Positions 24,937 through 33,312 of a stretch of 64,000 nt of DNA are shown piece by piece (within the stretch, counting starts at the first letter, position 1; each line of letters begins with the position of its first letter). The notes beneath the pieces were generated by a model that ran no database searches, was not told where the DNA came from, and was given only the letters and a program-made list of their open reading frames with translations. The position numbers were made by a program, and so were the translations under genes. Origin of the DNA: Candidatus Babeliales bacterium (GTDB lineage: Bacteria > Babelota > Babeliae > Babelales > JABDEC01); the NCBI GenBank assembly GCA_031292305.1, contig JARLHJ010000012.1, positions 1 to 64,000 of the forward strand, read 5' to 3'.

Positions 24937-25395
24937 ATGAAAAAATTAATGAGTTTTATGCTTATTCTTTTAGTAAGCACAACATTGGTAAATGCAGAAT
25001 TGAACAAGGTTACTAAAGCAGTAGCAACCTTAGTTCCATTAAACGTGGCAACTACTTTTCTAGGTTATAAATGTATTCAATGGGGAAATGCAAATAAATA
25101 TTTAGCAGAAGATGTTAAACAAAATCCTCAAAATAATCTGGATTATATAAGAGATTTTTGTGCTAATTATAAAGAAATTATAAGTACTGGCAAGCACGTA
25201 ATTACAAAACACGATTCAGCTTTATATTTAAAGTTTATTGATGTTAAAAACAAACCTGATGATTTAAAAGAGTTTGGTTACTATATAAGCACTTTGATGA
25301 AAGAAAAATCAAATAATTTAGTTGCAGTTGGCGTGATTCTTCCTTTGTTAGTTTTAGCTAGCTCATCTGTTTATGTTTATAATTTAAGCAAATAA
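24937..25395 (+). CDS. Exported protein with C-terminal membrane helix, unknown function
   Basis: 152 residues: signal peptide or first helix at 4-20 ('SFMLILLVSTTLVNA'), a second hydrophobic part near 30-48, a charged middle ('DYIRDFCANYKEI') and a C-terminal hydrophobic helix (about 128-148, 'LVAVGVILPLLVLASSSVYVY'). The layout suggests a membrane protein with a loop outside the cytoplasm. No family recognised. A strong terminator follows. Confidence 0.7.
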   Translation: MKKLMSFMLILLVSTTLVNAELNKVTKAVATLVPLNVATTFLGYKCIQWGNANKYLAEDVKQNPQNNLDYIRDFCANYKEIISTGKHVITKHDSALYLKFIDVKNKPDDLKEFGYYISTLMKEKSNNLVAVGVILPLLVLASSSVYVYNLSK

Positions 25396-25419
25396 GTTAC
25401 CTCTTTTTCAGAATTTAAT

Positions 25420-25458
25420 AGACCCAGATTTGTTTTTTCAAATCTGGGTCTATATTTT
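25420..25458 (+). terminator. Intrinsic terminator
   Basis: AGACCCAGATTTG and CAAATCTGGGTCT pair around TTTTTT, followed by ATATTTTTT. Confidence 0.88.
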
Positions 25459-25550
25459 TTAAATAAATTATTAAACCCAAAAGCATATCTATTGCTTATC
25501 CCTCATTTATTTTGATACTATTAGTATTAAATAATTAAGAAGGGTTTAAA

Positions 25551-25898
25551 ATGAATTCTACTACGCCAAGGCTACGAAGAACAGGAAAATTAATAATTTT
25601 AATTTTCGCATTAATTGCGTTTAATACAAATATTGAAGCTAATAGAGGCTATGCAAGCGGTAATTTCAACCGTGGATATAGTAATAGAAATAATAGAAAT
25701 CAGCGTTGGTCAAATAACCCTTACGGATGGGGAAATAGAAACCGTTGGAACTCAAACTATTGGAACAATAATTATAGACCATATCCTATTTTTAATACAT
25801 GGCCATATGATGAATATTCTTATGTCTATGATGATTATTATGATGATTGTTATTACTACCCACAAAGCTGTCAGTTTGGCTTCTTTTGGGGGTATTGA
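25551..25898 (+). CDS. Secreted Asn/Tyr/Arg-rich low-complexity protein
   Basis: 115 residues: an N-terminal signal segment with basic start ('LRRTGKLIILIFALIAFNT'), then a chain rich in Asn, Arg, Tyr and Trp ('NRNNRNQRWSNNPYGWGNRN') and an acidic Tyr-rich end ('YDDYYDDCYYYPQSC'). Reads as an intrinsically disordered surface or matrix protein. Similar in flavour to the Gly/Arg/Asn protein at 26620. GAAGGG precedes the ATG. The next gene starts only 4 bases after its stop. Confidence 0.7.
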   Translation: MNSTTPRLRRTGKLIILIFALIAFNTNIEANRGYASGNFNRGYSNRNNRNQRWSNNPYGWGNRNRWNSNYWNNNYRPYPIFNTWPYDEYSYVYDDYYDDCYYYPQSCQFGFFWGY

Positions 25899-25902
25899 TT
25901 AG

Positions 25903-26481
25903 ATGGATATTGATTTAATAATAAAAGTTTCATTAACAATATTTGTTATTATATTGTTTCCTGTATATAAAAAAAATTATGGCTTAAGAAATTTTTTATG
26001 GTTATCTGATATTGGATTATTTCTAACGTTGTTTGCTTTATGGTTTAAATCGCCATTATTAATAAGTATTGCAGTCGTTGGAATTTTGCCCTTAGAGATA
26101 ATATGGAACATAGATTTTTTTGTTAAATTACTTAGTAGTTACAGCATTTGTGGGTTATCCAACTACATGTTTGATAGTAAATATAGCTATGCATTAAGAA
26201 GTTTGTCATTGTTTCATGTCTTTATGCCTCTAATTTGGGTTTATTATCTAAGTAAATGGGGTTATGATATTGGTGCATTTCAATATTGGCTCTTTCTCTT
26301 TTGGATTATACTTACCGTATGTTATTTATTTACAAGCCCAAAAGAGAATATTAATTGGGTTTTTATGCCTGCAAAGTCTAATTGGGATAAAATATCACCT
26401 TTGCAATGGCTACTTATTCTTATGGTTGTGATACCAGTTTTCATATCTTTACCAATGCATTTTATCCTAAAACACCTGTAA
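25903..26481 (+). CDS. Multi-pass membrane protein, conserved family of unknown function
   Basis: 192 residues with six predicted membrane helices. The order of motifs 'LWLSDIGLFLTLFALWF', 'WNIDFF', 'YMFD', 'LSLFHVFMPLIW' and 'NINWVF' resembles a membrane-protein family seen in planctomycetes and other environmental bacteria and usually annotated only as membrane-associated; this is from memory and should be checked. The Asp in helix 1-2 and the His in 'LFHVFMP' could be functional. It follows the Asn/Tyr-rich gene by four bases and is probably co-transcribed. Confidence 0.7.
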   Translation: MDIDLIIKVSLTIFVIILFPVYKKNYGLRNFLWLSDIGLFLTLFALWFKSPLLISIAVVGILPLEIIWNIDFFVKLLSSYSICGLSNYMFDSKYSYALRSLSLFHVFMPLIWVYYLSKWGYDIGAFQYWLFLFWIILTVCYLFTSPKENINWVFMPAKSNWDKISPLQWLLILMVVIPVFISLPMHFILKHL

Positions 26482-26551
26482 ATTCATTGCTTGCTGAAAC
26501 CTTTAGGGGTATTTATGCCTTAAATAAGGCAAATTCATTTATTGGAAACTA

Positions 26552-26581
26552 TTGCAATTAGAAACTTTCTTGATTTATACT
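26552..26581 (+). promoter_or_regulatory. Candidate promoter of the Gly/Arg/Asn-rich gene
   Basis: TTGCAA at 26552-26557 and TATACT at 26576-26581 with an 18-base spacer, 38 bases before the ATG. A similar TTGCAATTAGAAA start is seen before the Ser/Thr/Ala-rich gene (about 19682). Confidence 0.45.
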
Positions 26582-26619
26582 ATTAATAAAGTGAAGTTTA
26601 TTCAAAAAAGGAGGCTCAA

Positions 26620-27681
26620 ATGAAAAAGTTTTTAATATTAATGCTAGTTTTAGCATTAGGTTCAACAGTTAATTTAGATTTAATTGCTAGAGGCGGCGGT
26701 GGCGGTGGTCATGGCGGCGGTGGTCGCGGTGGCGGTGGTATGCGTGGAGGCGGTGGTATGCGTGGTGGCGGTATGCGCGGTGGCGCTAGAGGAGGTGCAC
26801 GTGGCGGCGCAGCTCGTGGTAGAGGTGCTGCAGGTCGTGGAGCTGCAAATCGTGGTGGAGCAAATCGTACAAGAAATGCTAATGCTAACCATAATAGAAA
26901 TGCGAATGCCAATCGTAACAGAAACGCAAATAGAAATCGTAATGGCAACAGAAACAGAAATGGTAATAGAAATAGAAATGGCAATAGAGGTCGTGGTGGT
27001 CGTGGCAACTGGAATCATGGTGGCAATTGGAACCGTGGCGGAAACTGGGGCGGCTGGGGTTATGGCGGCTTAGGCTTAGGATTAGGCTTATTAGGCGGTG
27101 GTCTATTAGGTTACGGTCTATTAGGCGGTTTTGGTCCATACGGTGGCTACGGTTATGGTGGCGATTCAACAACATATGTTGAAGGCGATACTACTTATGT
27201 AGATAGTGGCTATGTAGATAGTGACTATGTTGATAATGGATATTCAGACAATAGTAATAATTATACAATTGTTTCTGATGATAATTCGGGCTCTGCAAAT
27301 GGTGCTTCTGCTGAAAATTCAGAAATGGAAGCAGCAAAGCAAAAAATATTAGCAGATCCAATTAAAAGAGAATTTACTCAAACCTTAGATAATCTAAGTA
27401 AAGAAAATCCAGCAGCTTATGATGCATTCCAAAATAAGCTTAAAGATGATTCTGCATTTAGAGATAAGCTTGAAAGACAGCTAAAAACAAATAAGGGAAT
27501 TAAGAAAGTTACTGCAAGCTTAAAGCGTGCAGATTACCAAGAGTCATTAATAAATGCAGGTAAAGCAGATTCAATATTAAACTCGGGTATTTTAGATGAT
27601 TCTGAAAATATTCAAGCAGTTAAGTTTCCATCAAATGAAGAAACTGTAATAATTGTGCCTCAAGGTACAGTAGCTGGTTAA
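26620..27681 (+). CDS. Secreted Gly/Arg/Asn-rich repeat protein
   Basis: 353 residues. Signal peptide (1-24), then GGGGGH- and GGMRGG-type repeats (about 25-70), an Arg/Ala/Gly block ('GARGGARGGAARGRGAAGRG'), an Asn/Arg block of NRNGNRNR units (85-130), a Gly/Leu/Tyr block (145-180), an acidic Asp/Tyr/Ser stretch (185-235), and a normal helical domain with Lys/Asp/Glu at 240-353. AAAGGAGG implies strong translation. The RGG-like and polyAsn blocks suggest binding of nucleic acid, polyanions or metal at the cell surface; this is speculation. Antisense and shifted open frames over this gene are artefacts of its bias. Confidence 0.8.
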   Translation: MKKFLILMLVLALGSTVNLDLIARGGGGGGHGGGGRGGGGMRGGGGMRGGGMRGGARGGARGGAARGRGAAGRGAANRGGANRTRNANANHNRNANANRNRNANRNRNGNRNRNGNRNRNGNRGRGGRGNWNHGGNWNRGGNWGGWGYGGLGLGLGLLGGGLLGYGLLGGFGPYGGYGYGGDSTTYVEGDTTYVDSGYVDSDYVDNGYSDNSNNYTIVSDDNSGSANGASAENSEMEAAKQKILADPIKREFTQTLDNLSKENPAAYDAFQNKLKDDSAFRDKLERQLKTNKGIKKVTASLKRADYQESLINAGKADSILNSGILDDSENIQAVKFPSNEETVIIVPQGTVAG

Positions 27682-27688
27682 ATAAAAA

Positions 27689-27722
27689 TTAGTTCTCCTG
27701 GTGTATAAACCAGGAGAACTAA
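27689..27722 (+). other. Hairpin without T-run between two genes
   Basis: TTAGTTCTCCTGG and CCAGGAGAACTAA pair perfectly around TGTATAAA, but AAGTAAATG follows rather than T residues. May be a processing or stabilising stem between the repeat protein gene and the DUF378 gene. Confidence 0.45.
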
Positions 27723-27763
27723 AGTAAATGTGTATAACTGTATATTTTAAAAAGGAGAATGAA

Positions 27764-27973
27764 ATGGAAAATATAAAAATAGTTGATAACATTGTTTTAT
27801 TATTGTTAATTATTGGTGCATTAAACTGGGGTCTAGTTGCTTTCTTAGATTTCAACTTAGTAGCTCGCTTATTAGGTGAAGGTACTGTATTTGCTCGTGT
27901 TGCATATGCATTAGTTGCTGCAGCAGGAGTTTACGCAGCTACTTGGTTTGTAAGAGATCAAGTTTCACAATAA
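27764..27973 (+). CDS. DUF378 (YuzA-like) small membrane protein
   Basis: The ATG at 27764 has AAAGGAG six bases upstream and gives 69 residues, the usual size for DUF378. Two membrane helices are clear: 'IVLLLLIIGALNWGLVAFLDFNLV' and 'VAYALVAAAGVYAATWF'. The 'GALNWGLVAF' motif is the hallmark of the family, whose function is unknown. Ends at a strong terminator. Confidence 0.85.
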   Translation: MENIKIVDNIVLLLLIIGALNWGLVAFLDFNLVARLLGEGTVFARVAYALVAAAGVYAATWFVRDQVSQ

Positions 27974-27993
27974 TTAGAACATTTTAGATTATT

Positions 27994-28028
27994 AAGCTCC
28001 ATGCAATAATACATGGAGCTTTTTTTTT
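27994..28028 (+). terminator. Intrinsic terminator
   Basis: AAGCTCCATG and CATGGAGCTT around CAATAATA, followed by eight T residues. Confidence 0.92.
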
Positions 28029-28219
28029 GCTTAGGAATCTATTTAATTTGTTTTGATTATATTGGATGTTCGAAGTGCTGTTAAATTGTTCGGGAATAAA
28101 TATATAAAGTTATTAATGTCACGCAAAATTGATATTAATTAAAATTATATTTTTATATTTAGATTTCTATGTTATTAAATTTATATAATTATTGATCTTT
28201 TTATAATGAGAAGGGTTTT

Positions 28220-28906
28220 ATGAATGTTTTAATATTAAGTATTGTTTTGCTATTAAGTTTCAATATCTTTTCTGGTTTAGATTTTAAGTATCCATATACA
28301 GTGCCAACATTGCCGTATGAATATAAGTCATTAGAACCCTATATAGATGAACAAACTATGAAATTGCATCATGATGCGCATCACAAAACCTATGTTGATA
28401 ATTTAAATGCAGTTTTGGTTGATAACAAAAAATTGCAAGCAAAAGACTTAGAGTGGTTATTAAGAAACTTAAATACAATAGAAGACACTCAAACACAAAC
28501 GACAATAAAAAATAATGGTGGTGGTCATTGGAACCATTCATTTTTTTGGAAAATTATGGCTCCTGATTGTCAAAAACTTTCAAATAAAAAATTAATGAAA
28601 GAGATTAAGAAACAATTTGGGTCATTTGATAAATTTAAAGATCAATTTAATGCAGCAGCTAAAAAAGTATTTGGTAGCGGTTGGGCTTGGTTATGTGTTG
28701 ATCAAAATAAAAAATTGGTAATTATTACTACACCAAATCAAGAAAGCCCGATATCACAAGGTTTAGAGCCAATACTTGGTCTTGATGTCTGGGAGCATGC
28801 ATATTATTTAAAATACCAAAATAAGCGAATTGATTATATTAGTTCATTTTGGCATGTGATTAATTGGCGACAAGTTGAAATGAATTATAGTTTTGCAATT
28901 AAGTAA
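28220..28906 (+). CDS. Exported superoxide dismutase, Mn type
   Basis: Converts superoxide to oxygen and hydrogen peroxide. The 228-residue product has a signal peptide (about 1-18, 'LILSIVLLLSFNIFSG') before the conserved Fe/Mn-SOD fold. Metal ligands are placed as His50 ('KLHHDAHH'), His106 ('GGGHWNHSFFW'), Asp189 and His193 ('LDVWEHAYYLKYQNKR'). 'NNGGGHWNHSFFW' and 'LDVWEHAYYLKYQNKR' agree with Mn rather than Fe enzymes. Export to the periplasm or outside is unusual for this family in bacteria and points to defence against external, perhaps host-made, superoxide. GAAGGG precedes the ATG. Confidence 0.93.
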   Translation: MNVLILSIVLLLSFNIFSGLDFKYPYTVPTLPYEYKSLEPYIDEQTMKLHHDAHHKTYVDNLNAVLVDNKKLQAKDLEWLLRNLNTIEDTQTQTTIKNNGGGHWNHSFFWKIMAPDCQKLSNKKLMKEIKKQFGSFDKFKDQFNAAAKKVFGSGWAWLCVDQNKKLVIITTPNQESPISQGLEPILGLDVWEHAYYLKYQNKRIDYISSFWHVINWRQVEMNYSFAIK

Positions 28907-28908
28907 AT

Positions 28909-28966
28909 TTATAAGATATAAAAATAGCTAGCATAAAATTATGCTGGCTATTTTTATATCTTATAA
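28909..28966. terminator. Bidirectional terminator, long imperfect stem
   Basis: TTATAAGATATAAAAATAGC and GCTATTTTTATATCTTATAA arms with one mismatch, between the convergent sod and TolB-like genes. Confidence 0.8.
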
Positions 28967-28970
28967 CTGT

Positions 28971-29987
28971 TTATTTTAAAATCTCCGGTAACAAAAAATC
29001 AGCTAAAAATATTTGGCATGTTTTGTCATCACTACGTTTAGATGTCCAAATAATTTGTTTGCCATCTTTACTAAAACTCGGCAAACCATCAAAAGTAGGG
29101 TGATATGTTAGTCTATAATTAACGCCACTTTTAATATTCATTAAATATATCTCATAGTTATGGTGCCCATGCAATGAAGTTGTATATGCAATTACTTCAC
29201 CATTGGGGTGCCAGTATGGCGCCCAATTAACTGCGCCATTATTAGTCAGTTGAATTTTATTTTTACCATCAGCTTCCATGCAATAAATTTGCAAATAATG
29301 TTCTTTTTCATAATCTGCTCTATAAATTATTTTCTTTGCATCTGGAGAAAAGAAAGGTCCGCCAATATAGACGTTATCTTCAAATGTAATCTGTTTTATA
29401 TTTGTACCATCTGCATTCATGGTATAAATATTCATGCGCCCATGCATGTTGCTCGCAAAAACAATTTGTTTGCCATCACTTGAATATGCACATTCTGCTT
29501 TGTAGTCAGGGCCAGTCGTTAATCCTTTTAATTCTGTGCCATCTGGGTTTGCTTCATAAATATTCATGTATGGTGTAAATTCCCAGCTATATTTGCTGTT
29601 ATCTTTTTTATATCCTGGCACTGCTTGTTTAGTTTTGTCTAAATCTGGGTCTTCATGGCTGCTTGCAAAAATAATCTTCTTACCATCAGGTCTAAAATAT
29701 GCACATGTACATGCACCTTTACCGGTGCTAACCATTTCAGGCATGGTTTCACCAATGCGCAATGTATAAATCTGGTAATGCTCTTTTCCCTTTGGCACTG
29801 CTTGGAAAATTATTGTTTTGCCGTCGGGAGAGAAATAAGATTCACCGGCTTTTTCAAATCCCATTGATGTGTATGTTAATTGCCTAATATTTTGTAATGC
29901 AGGCTGTTCTTGAAGTGCATCAAAATTTTTATAATTTGCTGCGCAAATAGAAAATAGACTTAAGAAAAAAATAAAATAGTTTTGCAT
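28971..29987 (-). CDS. Secreted TolB-like beta-propeller (PD40 repeats)
   Basis: 338 residues from the ATG at 29987 (AGGA six bases upstream; an ATG at 29993 is too close to it). A signal peptide (about 1-18) is followed by five or six PD40/WD40-like repeats, each with 'FSPDGKTIIF', 'FRPDGKKIIF', 'YSSDGKQIVF', 'FSPDAKKIIY', 'WHPNGEVIAY', 'FSKDGKQIIW'. The Ser/Pro-Asp-Gly-Lys-x-Ile motif is that of the TolB propeller. Unlike TolB itself it has no N-terminal TolB domain, and no Tol/Pal gene is nearby, so it may be a separate secreted protein for binding. Confidence 0.85.
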   Translation of the reverse strand: MQNYFIFFLSLFSICAANYKNFDALQEQPALQNIRQLTYTSMGFEKAGESYFSPDGKTIIFQAVPKGKEHYQIYTLRIGETMPEMVSTGKGACTCAYFRPDGKKIIFASSHEDPDLDKTKQAVPGYKKDNSKYSWEFTPYMNIYEANPDGTELKGLTTGPDYKAECAYSSDGKQIVFASNMHGRMNIYTMNADGTNIKQITFEDNVYIGGPFFSPDAKKIIYRADYEKEHYLQIYCMEADGKNKIQLTNNGAVNWAPYWHPNGEVIAYTTSLHGHHNYEIYLMNIKSGVNYRLTYHPTFDGLPSFSKDGKQIIWTSKRSDDKTCQIFLADFLLPEILK

Positions 29988-30084
29988 TTCCATTCCTAAA
30001 ATATAATTTACTGAGAAAGCAGCTTACTATATTTTTCAGAAAGTTTATATTTAACTGATCGTTTGTCAGTAAATTTCGATTAAA

Positions 30085-30654
30085 TTATTGGCATGGATTT
30101 TTGCTTTTTTCTTCTAAGCTGTAATAAAGAATCATAAAGAAAGAAAGTGAAGCCAATATTGTCATAGATACTAAAAGAGCGGTAAATCCAAAATAAGATG
30201 CAATAACTCCACCGCTTAAGCAAGCGATACCATAGAAAATTGTAGATACGCCTTCATTCATTGCCCAGCCGCCAGAAAGATCATGCATGGTTTGTTTAGA
30301 ATATTCAGCGTCGTAAGCTGGGTTAGATATTGCACTACCTAATGCGCCTAATACTTCTGTTAAAAACAGAGTATAAATATTAGTAACAAAGAAATACATT
30401 ACAACGCTCATAACCCACAAGAACCAACCAATACAAAGAAATTCTCTTTGGTAAATACGGCTAGATTTTGTTTGGTAAATTAATATAGTAGCCACGCCGG
30501 TAACTATAGAAAATAATGCTACAGCAAAGGAAGTTTCTAAGATTCCTCCACCGATTCTTTCTACAAAAAATGCATAGATTGGTGCTAAAATACCTTGGGA
30601 AAATGTTGAAATACTATAAGAAGCGATTAAGAGTCTTAAATATTTTTTTTGCAT
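30085..30654 (-). CDS. Half-size MFS-like membrane protein
   Basis: 189 residues with six predicted helices, about half of a standard MFS transporter (12 helices). The fragment starts at a proper site (AAAGG eight bases before ATG) and ends at a normal stop, with 'AVALFSIVTGVATILIYQ' and 'EVLGALGSAISNPAYDAEYSK' resembling MFS helices 2-4 region. Half-size members that may dimerise are common in reduced genomes, so it need not be broken. Substrate unknown. Confidence 0.7.
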   Translation of the reverse strand: MQKKYLRLLIASYSISTFSQGILAPIYAFFVERIGGGILETSFAVALFSIVTGVATILIYQTKSSRIYQREFLCIGWFLWVMSVVMYFFVTNIYTLFLTEVLGALGSAISNPAYDAEYSKQTMHDLSGGWAMNEGVSTIFYGIACLSGGVIASYFGFTALLVSMTILASLSFFMILYYSLEEKSKNPCQ

Positions 30655-30740
30655 AATAAAGCCTTTAACATAAGTTGTTTATTTAATATAAGTTAAAGGT
30701 ATTATATGATAATGCAATTAAATAAATTTGATAGCAGTAT

Positions 30741-31220
30741 TTACTTATTTTTTGCGTTCTTTATTAGATTAATAATATAATTTTTCATTTCTAAAATTAG
30801 TAAAGAAGATTCTATTCCAGTTGTTAAACGAGAAAAATGATTTTCTGGATTAATATTAGAATCCATTTTTAAATGAAGGCAAGTAACGCATGCAGCACAA
30901 ACTAGAGAGAAATTAATATTATTAACGTCTTTTGAGTAGCATGGATTTTCATTATCACTTACTTTTTTATAAATATTCAAGCCAGTTATTAAAGCACCAG
31001 GCAGAAGCATTATTTCTGGTGTATTTTCTGCAAAATAGCCTAAACATTTGCCAAGATAGTAGCTTGTTAGAACAAATGCTCCAGCTTTAGCACTTTTTAA
31101 ATAAATACTTTCAGTTTTTTGTTCTTCTACTTTTACCTCTGGATCAATTGTAATTTGAACTGTGCCTAGCATGTTAGAAGATAGTATTAATAAACTTAGG
31201 CTTAAGATAAATTTTTTCAT
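30741..31220 (-). CDS. Exported protein with membrane segments, unknown function
   Basis: 159 residues: signal peptide (1-19, 'SLSLLILSSNMLG'), an acidic linker, and two or three hydrophobic stretches (about 45-60, 68-85 and 105-118) with 'VCAACVTCLHLK' containing three Cys. Possibly an inner-membrane or multi-pass exported protein. AGAGGA precedes the ATG. No family recognised. Confidence 0.65.
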   Translation of the reverse strand: MKKFILSLSLLILSSNMLGTVQITIDPEVKVEEQKTESIYLKSAKAGAFVLTSYYLGKCLGYFAENTPEIMLLPGALITGLNIYKKVSDNENPCYSKDVNNINFSLVCAACVTCLHLKMDSNINPENHFSRLTTGIESSLLILEMKNYIINLIKNAKNK

Positions 31221-31299
31221 GGCATCCTCTAATTGTGTAAATATAGTATGTATAGGTCATATTATTAAGTTTAGGCTATATATTTCATTTGTAAAATGG

Positions 31300-32427
31300 T
31301 CACTGTTTTAAATATTTCTTATTTCTTAGCTTTTCTGGCAATAAACAATCAGTTGTATATTTCTCATACCCTTTGCCGTAACCAATTTCTTGCATTAATT
31401 TAGTGGGTGCATTGCGAATGTTCATTGGCACTGGCAAATTACCTAGTTTTTTAACATCATCTTGTGCTTCTAGTAGTGCGTAATAGGACGCTTTGCTTTT
31501 TGGTGCATTTGCCAAATAGCAAACTCCATGTGCTAAATTAATTGCACATTCTGGGTAGCCAATTATTTCCACTGCGCGAAAAACAGAATTGGCAATTGCT
31601 AATGCATTAGTGTCTTCTAGGCCAATATCTTCACTTGCAAATATAACCATGCGACGTGCGATAAATTTAGGGTCTTCGCCAGCTTCTACCATACGTGCTA
31701 AATAGTATAATGCCGCATTAGGTTGGCTTGCGCGCATAGATTTTATAAATGCAGAAATAGTATTGTAATGTTCTTCTGCTTTTTTGTCGTACCTTAAGAA
31801 TTTGTTTTGTAAGGCGTTCTGTAAATTTTCTATATTAATTTCTTTATAAAGTTTTACAGTATTTTCTAGCATTGTAATGGCTTGTCTTGCATCACCATTT
31901 ACCATTCTTGCTAACCATTCTTTTGATTCTTGGTCTATGTTTAAACCAGTTGAATCTATAATTTTAAATATATTTTCTTGAGTCAATTCATTTAAAATAA
32001 ATACACGGCAACGAGAAAGCAAAGCTGAAATAACTTCAAAGCTTGGATTTTCTGTTGTTGCGCCGATTAAGGTTAATTCACCAGATTCAACATAAGGTAA
32101 TAAAAAATCTTGTTGTGCTTTATTAAATCTATGAATTTCATCTAAAAATAATATTTTTGATTTGTCGGTTTTATTGGCAATAATTTTTCTAATATCATCT
32201 TTGCCTGTAGAAACAGCAGAAAGTTCATAATATTCTGCATCTAATGCATTTGCGTAAATTCTGGCTAGGGTTGTCTTACCTGAACCTGGCGGTCCCCATA
32301 AAATAAAACTGAAGATATGTTTTTTTTCTATAGCTATTTTTAAGGGTTTGCCATTTCCTACTAGATGTTCTTGTCCTGCAAAGTCGTTTAGGGTTTTGGG
32401 TCTAATTTTTGATGCTAATGGTTCCAT
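31300..32427 (-). CDS. rarA: Replication-associated recombination protein RarA (MgsA/WRNIP1 family)
   Basis: AAA+ ATPase that acts at stalled replication forks. The 375-residue product starts '[24 protein letters not shown]', a family hallmark, and has Walker A 'GPPGSGKT', Walker B '[22 protein letters not shown]' and sensor 1 '[20 protein letters not shown]'. The C-terminal '[33 protein letters not shown]' and the end '[15 protein letters not shown]' are also typical. It is about 70 residues shorter than E. coli RarA (447) but complete. GGGGAAC precedes the ATG. Monocistronic. Confidence 0.95.
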   Translation of the reverse strand: MEPLASKIRPKTLNDFAGQEHLVGNGKPLKIAIEKKHIFSFILWGPPGSGKTTLARIYANALDAEYYELSAVSTGKDDIRKIIANKTDKSKILFLDEIHRFNKAQQDFLLPYVESGELTLIGATTENPSFEVISALLSRCRVFILNELTQENIFKIIDSTGLNIDQESKEWLARMVNGDARQAITMLENTVKLYKEINIENLQNALQNKFLRYDKKAEEHYNTISAFIKSMRASQPNAALYYLARMVEAGEDPKFIARRMVIFASEDIGLEDTNALAIANSVFRAVEIIGYPECAINLAHGVCYLANAPKSKASYYALLEAQDDVKKLGNLPVPMNIRNAPTKLMQEIGYGKGYEKYTTDCLLPEKLRNKKYLKQ

Positions 32428-32527
32428 TTTGTTCCCCCATTTAAGTATAATAAAGATAGATGTTCTTTATATTACTATTATACCATAAAAAATAGATTTT
32501 ATAAACTGGTAGGGGAGGTGTTAGAAA

Positions 32528-33055
32528 GTGAAGATAATTAAAAATAGAAAACCGATTTTTATGGTTCACAAACATCATGCCACTAAATTACACTATGATT
32601 TAAGGTTAGAAATTGGAGGTAAATTAAAATCCTTTGCTATGTATGAATTGCCTATTAAACCGTCTGAACCAGTTAATGCTGTGCAAGTGCCAGATCATCC
32701 ATTTTGGTATAGGCATTTTGAAGGTGTAATACCAGAAGGAGATTATGGTGCTGGGCCAGTAATGGTTTGGGACAAAGGTTTATTTTCAAGCTTTATGAAA
32801 GACCATGATGGCAAAGCTATAAGTTTAGAAGAATCTATAAAAAAGGGCTTTATGTTACTTTGGCTAAAGGGACACAAACTAAATGGTGGTTATATTTTAG
32901 TTAGATTAAGCAAGAAGGCAAAATGGTTGATAATAAAAATGGATGATGAGTATGTTATTAAAGGTCGCAAACCAGCTAATTGGCAACGTTCTGTTAAAAG
33001 CAATAAAACATTAGATCAAATTTTAGAACATTATTCAGACAAATTAAAAAAGTAG
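32528..33055 (+). CDS. Stand-alone LigD-type 3'-phosphoesterase domain protein
   Basis: Trims 3'-phosphate or ribonucleotide ends, as the PE domain of bacterial LigD does in non-homologous end joining. The GTG start has GGGGAGGTG seven bases upstream. In 175 residues the PE active-site set is present: His16, His22, Asp24 and Arg26 ('KHHATKLHYDLRLE'), His57 and Tyr61 ('DHPFWYRHFEG'), followed by 'IPEGDYGAGPVMVWD' and 'KGHKLNGGYILVRL'. No Ku, ligase or polymerase domain is attached or nearby. Such single-domain proteins occur in other bacteria and archaea. Confidence 0.9.
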   Translation: MKIIKNRKPIFMVHKHHATKLHYDLRLEIGGKLKSFAMYELPIKPSEPVNAVQVPDHPFWYRHFEGVIPEGDYGAGPVMVWDKGLFSSFMKDHDGKAISLEESIKKGFMLLWLKGHKLNGGYILVRLSKKAKWLIIKMDDEYVIKGRKPANWQRSVKSNKTLDQILEHYSDKLKK

Positions 33056-33087
33056 CAATTTCCCAAATTTCTGAAGGAAATTGCTAC
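33052..33087. terminator. Bidirectional terminator
   Basis: GTAGCAATTTCC and GGAAATTGCTAC pair perfectly; the stem begins within the stop codon of the phosphoesterase gene. Serves both convergent genes. Confidence 0.7.
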
Positions 33088-33105
33088 AAAAATTAATAAT
33101 AAATA

Positions 33106-33312
33106 TTATCTTTTTTTACGTAACATTGGTAAACCAGTGCGTTCATTTTCTGTTACTTCATAACCTTCTGGTAATTTATCTAATGCGAATTCTTTAGTAA
33201 CTTCACCAGCAAAATAATAAATTCTTTGTTTGCGGCCGCCAGAAAGTTCTACTTCTTTTGAATGTAGATTGTAATCTTTTCCACTTTTCTTTGATTTAAC
33301 TGTAAAAGCCAT
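33106..33312 (-). CDS. Small conserved basic protein of unknown function
   Basis: The ATG at 33312 has AAAGG upstream and gives 68 residues starting 'MAFTVKSKKSGKDYNLHSKE'. The pattern 'SKKSGKDYNLHSKEVELSGG', 'IYYFAGEV', 'LPEGYEVTENERTGLPMLRKK' matches a small conserved protein found in many reduced-genome bacteria (from memory). Compact beta-rich form with Lys-rich end; possibly nucleic-acid binding. Function unknown. Confidence 0.8.
   Translation of the reverse strand: MAFTVKSKKSGKDYNLHSKEVELSGGRKQRIYYFAGEVTKEFALDKLPEGYEVTENERTGLPMLRKKR

Noticed and set aside
26680-27175. Antisense and shifted frames over the Gly/Arg/Asn-rich gene
   Set aside because: Artefacts of GGN and NGN codon bias; no start signals.
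30085-30654. Broken MFS pseudogene
   Set aside because: Start, ribosome-binding site and stop are all normal, and no second half in another frame was found near by.
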